From Dissophora ornata (lineage: Eukaryota > Mortierellomycota > Mortierellomycetes > Mortierellales > Mortierellaceae): a stretch of 64,000 nt of DNA. Within the stretch, counting starts at the first letter, position 1. Every line of letters starts with the position of its first letter. A program made the translations under genes and the position numbers. The notes under the pieces are model-generated. The model was not told the origin of the DNA. It did no database searches and saw only the letters and a program-made list of their open reading frames with translations. Location: contig MU616593.1 of the NCBI GenBank assembly GCA_025201705.1, forward strand, positions 1 through 64,000, given 5' to 3'. Shown piece by piece: positions 59,216-64,000 of the stretch.

Positions 59216-60546
59216 TCAGACGCAAGCAAAAGGAAGACCCGGTTTTTTTTAAACAAGTCGTTTCCATATCCCAGATATTCCAAATACTACATACAATAAG
59301 AGTCAGTTCACGTCCACTATGAGAGTCAATGGATGTATGGATATGTATTGGCCATCAGGGCTGTAGGATGAAGAGTGAATATGGCGCATGAGTATATGGA
59401 TGAGGCAAGGCGCATAAAAGGGCGTCTTAGTAGGCAGAGTATGTGAATGGTGCAGCTGAAATACCATCTGACTTTGACTTTTCGTTCAGGAAGAGTCAAA
59501 GTCTTTTGACCAGCCATGCTCATGGCATGAACGCACCGCATTGCAGCAGCGTGATAGGTCGCCTTACGTCGCATGGCTGGCTACTTTATGACCTGAGGTC
59601 ACTGATGGATGCACGAGGCTATTTCATGCATGCGGCCGCCTGGTGGAATTGAGCTTTCAATGAAATACGGGCCAGCACATGCGCATGGATGGAGATGGAT
59701 ATGCCACACACGCTCACATTCATAGATGTGGATCGCTAAACAACGTTTTCCGACGCACATGAAATAATCGATTCACAGGCGCGTCCACGCGTCCACACGT
59801 CTACACGGATATAGTGTAATGTCCGCCGATTGTGTAAAAGAGCCGCTGACCTTGGCTGCCTTTTGTTTTTTCTCTTCCCTGCTCCTACTCCCTTTCTCAT
59901 CGCCCCTCTCCTTCCTTCCTCAGACACCGTATCCTCATCGCCAGTGAACTGTTGGCCATCTTTTGACTTTCATTTGCGGGTGGGTGGCATTGACTTTCAA
60001 TTTTATCCTTTTGACACGGATCTCTTCAGCTCTCCACTGCCATCGACAATGTCTTCATCTGATATTCTGTATTTCAACAACCTTTTGTCCTAACGCGCGA
60101 TTGACCCTAGCAGAGCAGCCTATTTGCCACTCGCTGCTATCACAGCACCATCTTTTTTTTCATTTCCAGATCAAGTCTGTGGATATCGTGCATCTCCTCG
60201 ACCCCACTTCGGTTTCTGGCGGGAATAAAAAAACAACAGAAGAAGACTGATTCTGGACTGTAGCTCAGAATCACCGTCAGGTCTGAATCCAACCAATCTC
60301 CTCCTCCTCCTCCTCACCGTCATCGCTTCTCTACCATCACTTTCGAAACGCGTGGCCTTTTTGTCGAACAAATCGTCTTGGTTTCTACTGAAAAATTGCA
60401 GGTTTCGCCTATACGCTCTAACGCAATATCTCCTTTTCGCTTGCAAGATTCAAGCTTTTTTTTTGAAAAAAAAAAAGTGTAAGTAGGTAGATATGCTCAC
60501 ATTGACTATACTTTCTGAACCATATCCTTCTAGAGGTAGCTGTAAT
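59216..60546. other. Intergenic region between UBC9 and the RRM gene
   Basis: About 1.3 kb. It probably includes the 5' UTR of the RRM gene, with CT-rich stretches near 59870-59925 and 60295-60320, and a possible 5' UTR intron ending with ttctag at 60529-60534. No protein gene or RNA gene could be supported. Confidence 0.4.
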
Positions 60547-63500
60547 ATGTGTGACACGAACGAGTCTTGCTGTGCATCGTCGATTCTCATCGGACGGCAG
60601 TCGCCAAGCTCCCCGTTACCGACACCAACGTCCAGTGACGAGAGATATTACACAGTGGAGGAGTCCACTCCAGTTCAGCACCGAGAAAATGGCCGGTCTT
60701 GTGGATCCCCCAGAAGACTTCCTGGACACCAGCAAGTTCCCACCGACGATCTCTTGACTGAGGCTATTTGTAAGTAGTACGAGAGAGCTACACGGACCCA
60801 ATGGTCCGGAACTGTTGCTCATGCGACAGCCAACGGGAATCCTAAAATGAGTAGATATCATACGTTGTTTCACGTCTGTTTCGCACGCACATCCTTCGTG
60901 TTATGCGCACGGTGCACAACAGCGACGCAGTAACACTTCTAATCAGCATGTGGGGATATTGACTCTTTGCACGAAATTTTAACGTGGAGCTCTCTTCATA
61001 CATGCCCCATACATGGCAACCCTATCCGCTAGCAAGACTCAGCGTCGACAGTGCGGCTTCCGCTCCTGACGGGGGTCAGAATCGAACAAAGTCTACGGAA
61101 TCGGTCCATATTTCATATAGGCATCCCCTGCATCGTGTCCGGAGCTTGGACAACATCGCAGAACAGAGCTCGAGAGAACGGGTTACTGGAGACATCGTCA
61201 GTCTTGAGCGGCAGCAGGACGCTTGCAAATCCCCTGATAGCGAATGGGGCCAAGACCAAGCGGGAGAAGAGAACCCCGAAAGAAGACAGAGAGGTGAACC
61301 GCAAGCTTGTATCTTTGTCGCAAGGTATGCATTATGCGGTATTTACTTCCGCATTAGTTTCGCAACATCACTTTAAGCACCACGCTTCGACCATTATGAT
61401 CTCGAGCTGACCTAGTCCGAGAATTGTTCACTCTTTTATTATTGTTATGTATCGAATTAGCCTGGCGGCTTCGAGAACGGATGTTCAGCTAGTGGATTCA
61501 GTTACGGAGCACTTCAATAAGTGGGGTCCATTGCTCAACGTCAAGGTTTTGAAGGATTGGATGAATCGGCCATATTCCTTCGTACAGTTTGAGGTAACAT
61601 TGGTCGCTGCCTTCAAGAAAGAGACTAAGTTTGAGGACTGACCTGCTGTTGGTTTTACTAATGCAGCCCATGGTACCTGTGCTCGATACTGAACAGCGTA
61701 TCGAAGATGCTCAGAAGGCTATGGCTGAGGCACAGAATACGATCGTCGATGGCAGGCACATTCGCATCGAACAAGCACGCGTGAATCGTACGCTCTTTAT
61801 CCTTAGATTCGGACGTACAACCACCGAACAGGTATGATCAGCCATAACGACTTGGACTTTTGTGCAAATAAAAAATGGTACCGACAATTGTGTTCAACGT
61901 CTTTATTTAGAATCTTCTTGACGTTCTCGAACAATACGGGCAGGTTGAGGACGTTTCCATCTTCAATGATCTGGGTCCTGCACGAAACAGGCGATACGCG
62001 TTTGCAAAGTTTGCTTATCGCGACGACGCGATCAGAGCCTTTATGGTGAGGCTTATTTAACGGACACACAGATGGGTAGGTCTTGATACGATATACTTAC
62101 TAATTTTTTTGTGTATACTGCCAATAGTCTCTCCGAAGCATCTCTAAGTGGACGGTCGAGTGGGCGCCAAATCTATCAGATCAAAATCAAATCGACAGAG
62201 AGTCCATATTTGTGGGTCAACTAAATGCGGACCTAGCGACAGAGACTACTCTGCACGAACGATTCCAGGGCTACGGCAACATCCGCCATGTCCATCTGGT
62301 CAAGCGGAACAAGCCTGGAACGAGCCGGTCCATTGCCTTCGCCTTTATCGAGTTTGGCGATGAGCAATCTGCAAGAAGAGCTATTGAACATGAGGCAGGT
62401 CCATATTATTCCTAGCGCAGATGACGGTACTAAAATGAAACCGCAGGGAGAGGCATGCACCTAATGCGTGCCACAGCCATGATTGATTTGTTAACTCACC
62501 CTCCCGATCCCCCGGCTTTTACTGTCTATGCCTTTTCAGAACAACACTCAGTTTTTGGGAATGACAATTCGAGTTCAGCATCGAGAGGCGAGTGAGTACC
62601 GTCAGCAACGCCAAAATGCTGCGATCCAAGCAGCTCGCAATCTGGACATATCACACGCCATTTGCCCACCTCAGATAGGAATGCCCACTCCAGTTGTGAA
62701 TACTCAAGAGTTCAGCGGAGGGTATCAGGACTACCAAGCACCGGGTTTTGGAAGATCTCCAATGTGCTACGCAACATACTATACATATCCAGCAACGACC
62801 ATGCCTGTTGCTGGCCCTGGCTTTATTCCTCGACCTCGGCCAGTGGCGACGTATATCCAGCCAGGCAGTGTTCCCCGAGGGCCTGCTATAGATCATGACG
62901 CCTGTCAAGGGTATTACCATGGACCGACACGCTATAGCGGTCAAGCGAACCAGGAAGTACGCTCGGTTGTAGAACGATGCAAACGTGTGGGACCTGATTC
63001 ATTTTTCCCATCCTGGATACTTTGACTGAGTTACAACAACATCTTTGTCTAGAGCGCATCCAGAGAGCGATATGATTCTGCTCAAGAATCAGTTTCAGGT
63101 AATCAACCACACACCAGAAGTATCCCTCTCATGCGTCATGCATGGCTGTGTAATGAATTTCGGACACTGACGCCCTGCCTGCTGGCACGGTTGACTGACT
63201 TGCAGGTCAGCAGGGTTATGACTACACGACGTATATTCAGACGCCAGAGGGATTGTATATCCCGCATGCTGTGCCTACGCGAATGTATATATATGGCCAG
63301 GCACCAACCATAGCAGCTGTGGTACCGGGGAGTCCCGTTGCTGCACCGGTCGCTGCGGCCGCCCAATCAACTCCGGCTGCGCCTCGGATCAATGCTGTGT
63401 GGTACAGCTCTCCTCGGCCCGCCGGAACCACGAACAAGGGAGCAGGACCGGAGTCCCCGAACCCGCATACACACTGTACTTTCCAAAGTCAGGCGCGACC

Positions 63501-63576
63501 GTCGGATGCGGGTTCTTCCTCTGCAGGATGTTCGCCTTCTGTTGATTTGCGAGGTCAACCCCGTAAATCTGCTTGA
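60547..63576 (+). CDS. RNA-binding protein with three RRM domains
   Basis: Nine exons (60547-60769, 61033-61324, 61461-61593, 61697-61831, 61911-62045, 62128-62394, 62540-62956, 63053-63098, 63206-63576) give 672 residues. The N-terminal 165 residues are Ser/Thr/Pro-rich. RRM1 starts at ACIFVASLAAS and has RNP1-like YSFVQFE. RRM2 starts RTLFILRFG and has RRYAFAKFA. RRM3 starts ESIFVGQLNADL and has SIAFAFIEF. A Tyr/Pro/Ala-rich tail follows. Such proteins bind mRNA and regulate its stability or translation; the target is unknown. Intron 6 appears to use a GC donor (GCAGGT at 62395). Exon 4 has two in-frame acceptors. The start at 60547 is the first ATG of the frame; the 5' end is the least certain part. 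Confidence 0.8.
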
Positions 63577-64000
63577 GCTTAGTGAAGTACGAGGATCATT
63601 GTGTCGGCTGCCGCATCCACGCATATGCTTCAAGTTGTCTCACGGACAACGTGCTAACAGTTGGCTTCAATTTGTGGATAACCTACAGTATGCTTGATTG
63701 CAAGGCCGTTAAGGGACTAATCGCGCACTGTATGCGCACAGCTCTGCCTTTGTTTGGCGGACTATATTGCTTTAAATCGCTCATGCTACACTCGTTAGCC
63801 AGTACTATGCTTAATTCATTTTTTATGCTTTTCATGCTCGCTTCATTTATATATTCTCCCGCCCGAGTATTGGAGTTCATTTACTCTTGGTATTGCAGAG
63901 ATGGCAGCGATGTCAGATGAACAGCGATGTCCTTGTTCATACCATGTATTGAGTGCATACTTATGTCGGTTGACACCGTACTCGCGGCATTGTAGCAAGT
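63577..64000. other. 3' region after the RRM gene
   Basis: 424 bp, AT-rich after 63760, with no supported gene. It presumably holds the 3' UTR of the RRM gene. Confidence 0.4.

Noticed and set aside
60689..60757. Frame MAGLVDPPEDFLDTSKF overlapping exon 1 of the RRM gene
   Set aside because: It stops at TGA without a usable donor and does not connect in frame to RRM1, whereas the chosen frame does.

Overview
The window is a gene-dense stretch of a nuclear genome from a filamentous fungus. Nearly every gene is split by short GT-AG introns (mostly 50-130 bp), UTRs are short, and genes alternate strands with small gaps. The gene content points to an early-diverging lineage, most likely Mucoromycota in the broad sense, for example Mortierellomycotina. 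The pointers are a long calponin-homology/spectrin-repeat protein, a methionyl-tRNA synthetase with a C-terminal WHEP domain, a diacylglycerol-lipase-like protein and an importin-7/8 type karyopherin. That assignment is inferred from gene content only. I see no viral, bacterial or CRISPR element.

Layout. Positions 1-4100 hold a degraded tandem array. Its unit is an aldo-keto reductase (AKR7-like) on + facing the 3' end of a diacylglycerol lipase on -. Two decayed lipase fragments (1-540 and 3171-3645), one nearly complete AKR copy with two in-frame stops (1573-3130) and one AKR remnant (3660-4065) precede the intact lipase gene (9053-4192, minus). Then follow VPS4 (9745-11837, +), a 1,909-residue CH/spectrin-like protein (18381-12156, -), inorganic pyrophosphatase (19606-21052, +), proteasome subunit RPN10 (21465-23329, +), cytosolic methionyl-tRNA synthetase (26168-23599, -), a coiled-coil protein with UVR-like motifs (30508-26761, -) and an ankyrin-repeat protein (33954-31031, -).

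The second half holds a membrane-anchored alpha/beta hydrolase (35198-36789, +), a POM33/TMEM33 family membrane protein (36914-38814, +), an importin-7/8 homologue (43085-39079, -), APC/C subunit CDC26 (43290-43598, +), mitochondrial D-2-hydroxyglutarate dehydrogenase (43827-46172, +), the GYF-domain protein CD2BP2/LIN1 (47563-46265, -), the Golgi Rab GEF subunit RIC1 (47799-52522, +), a PH-domain protein (54956-57538, +), the SUMO E2 UBC9 (57974-59215, +) and a three-RRM RNA-binding protein (60547-63576, +).

The genes are mostly independent housekeeping functions: endosomal sorting, cytoskeleton, proteasome, translation, nuclear transport, SUMO and APC/C ubiquitin-like systems, and Golgi trafficking. 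They are not a pathway cluster. Several pairs are divergent with only 200-700 bp between start codons (lipase/VPS4, importin/CDC26, CD2BP2/RIC1) and probably share promoters. For all genes except RIC1 and single-exon genes I summed the exon lengths, and each model closes in frame. The most notable observations are the decayed AKR-lipase array at the left edge, the long spectrin-like protein, the UVR-like motifs in a eukaryotic coiled-coil protein, three GC-AG introns, and a pair of in-frame alternative acceptors inside an RRM.
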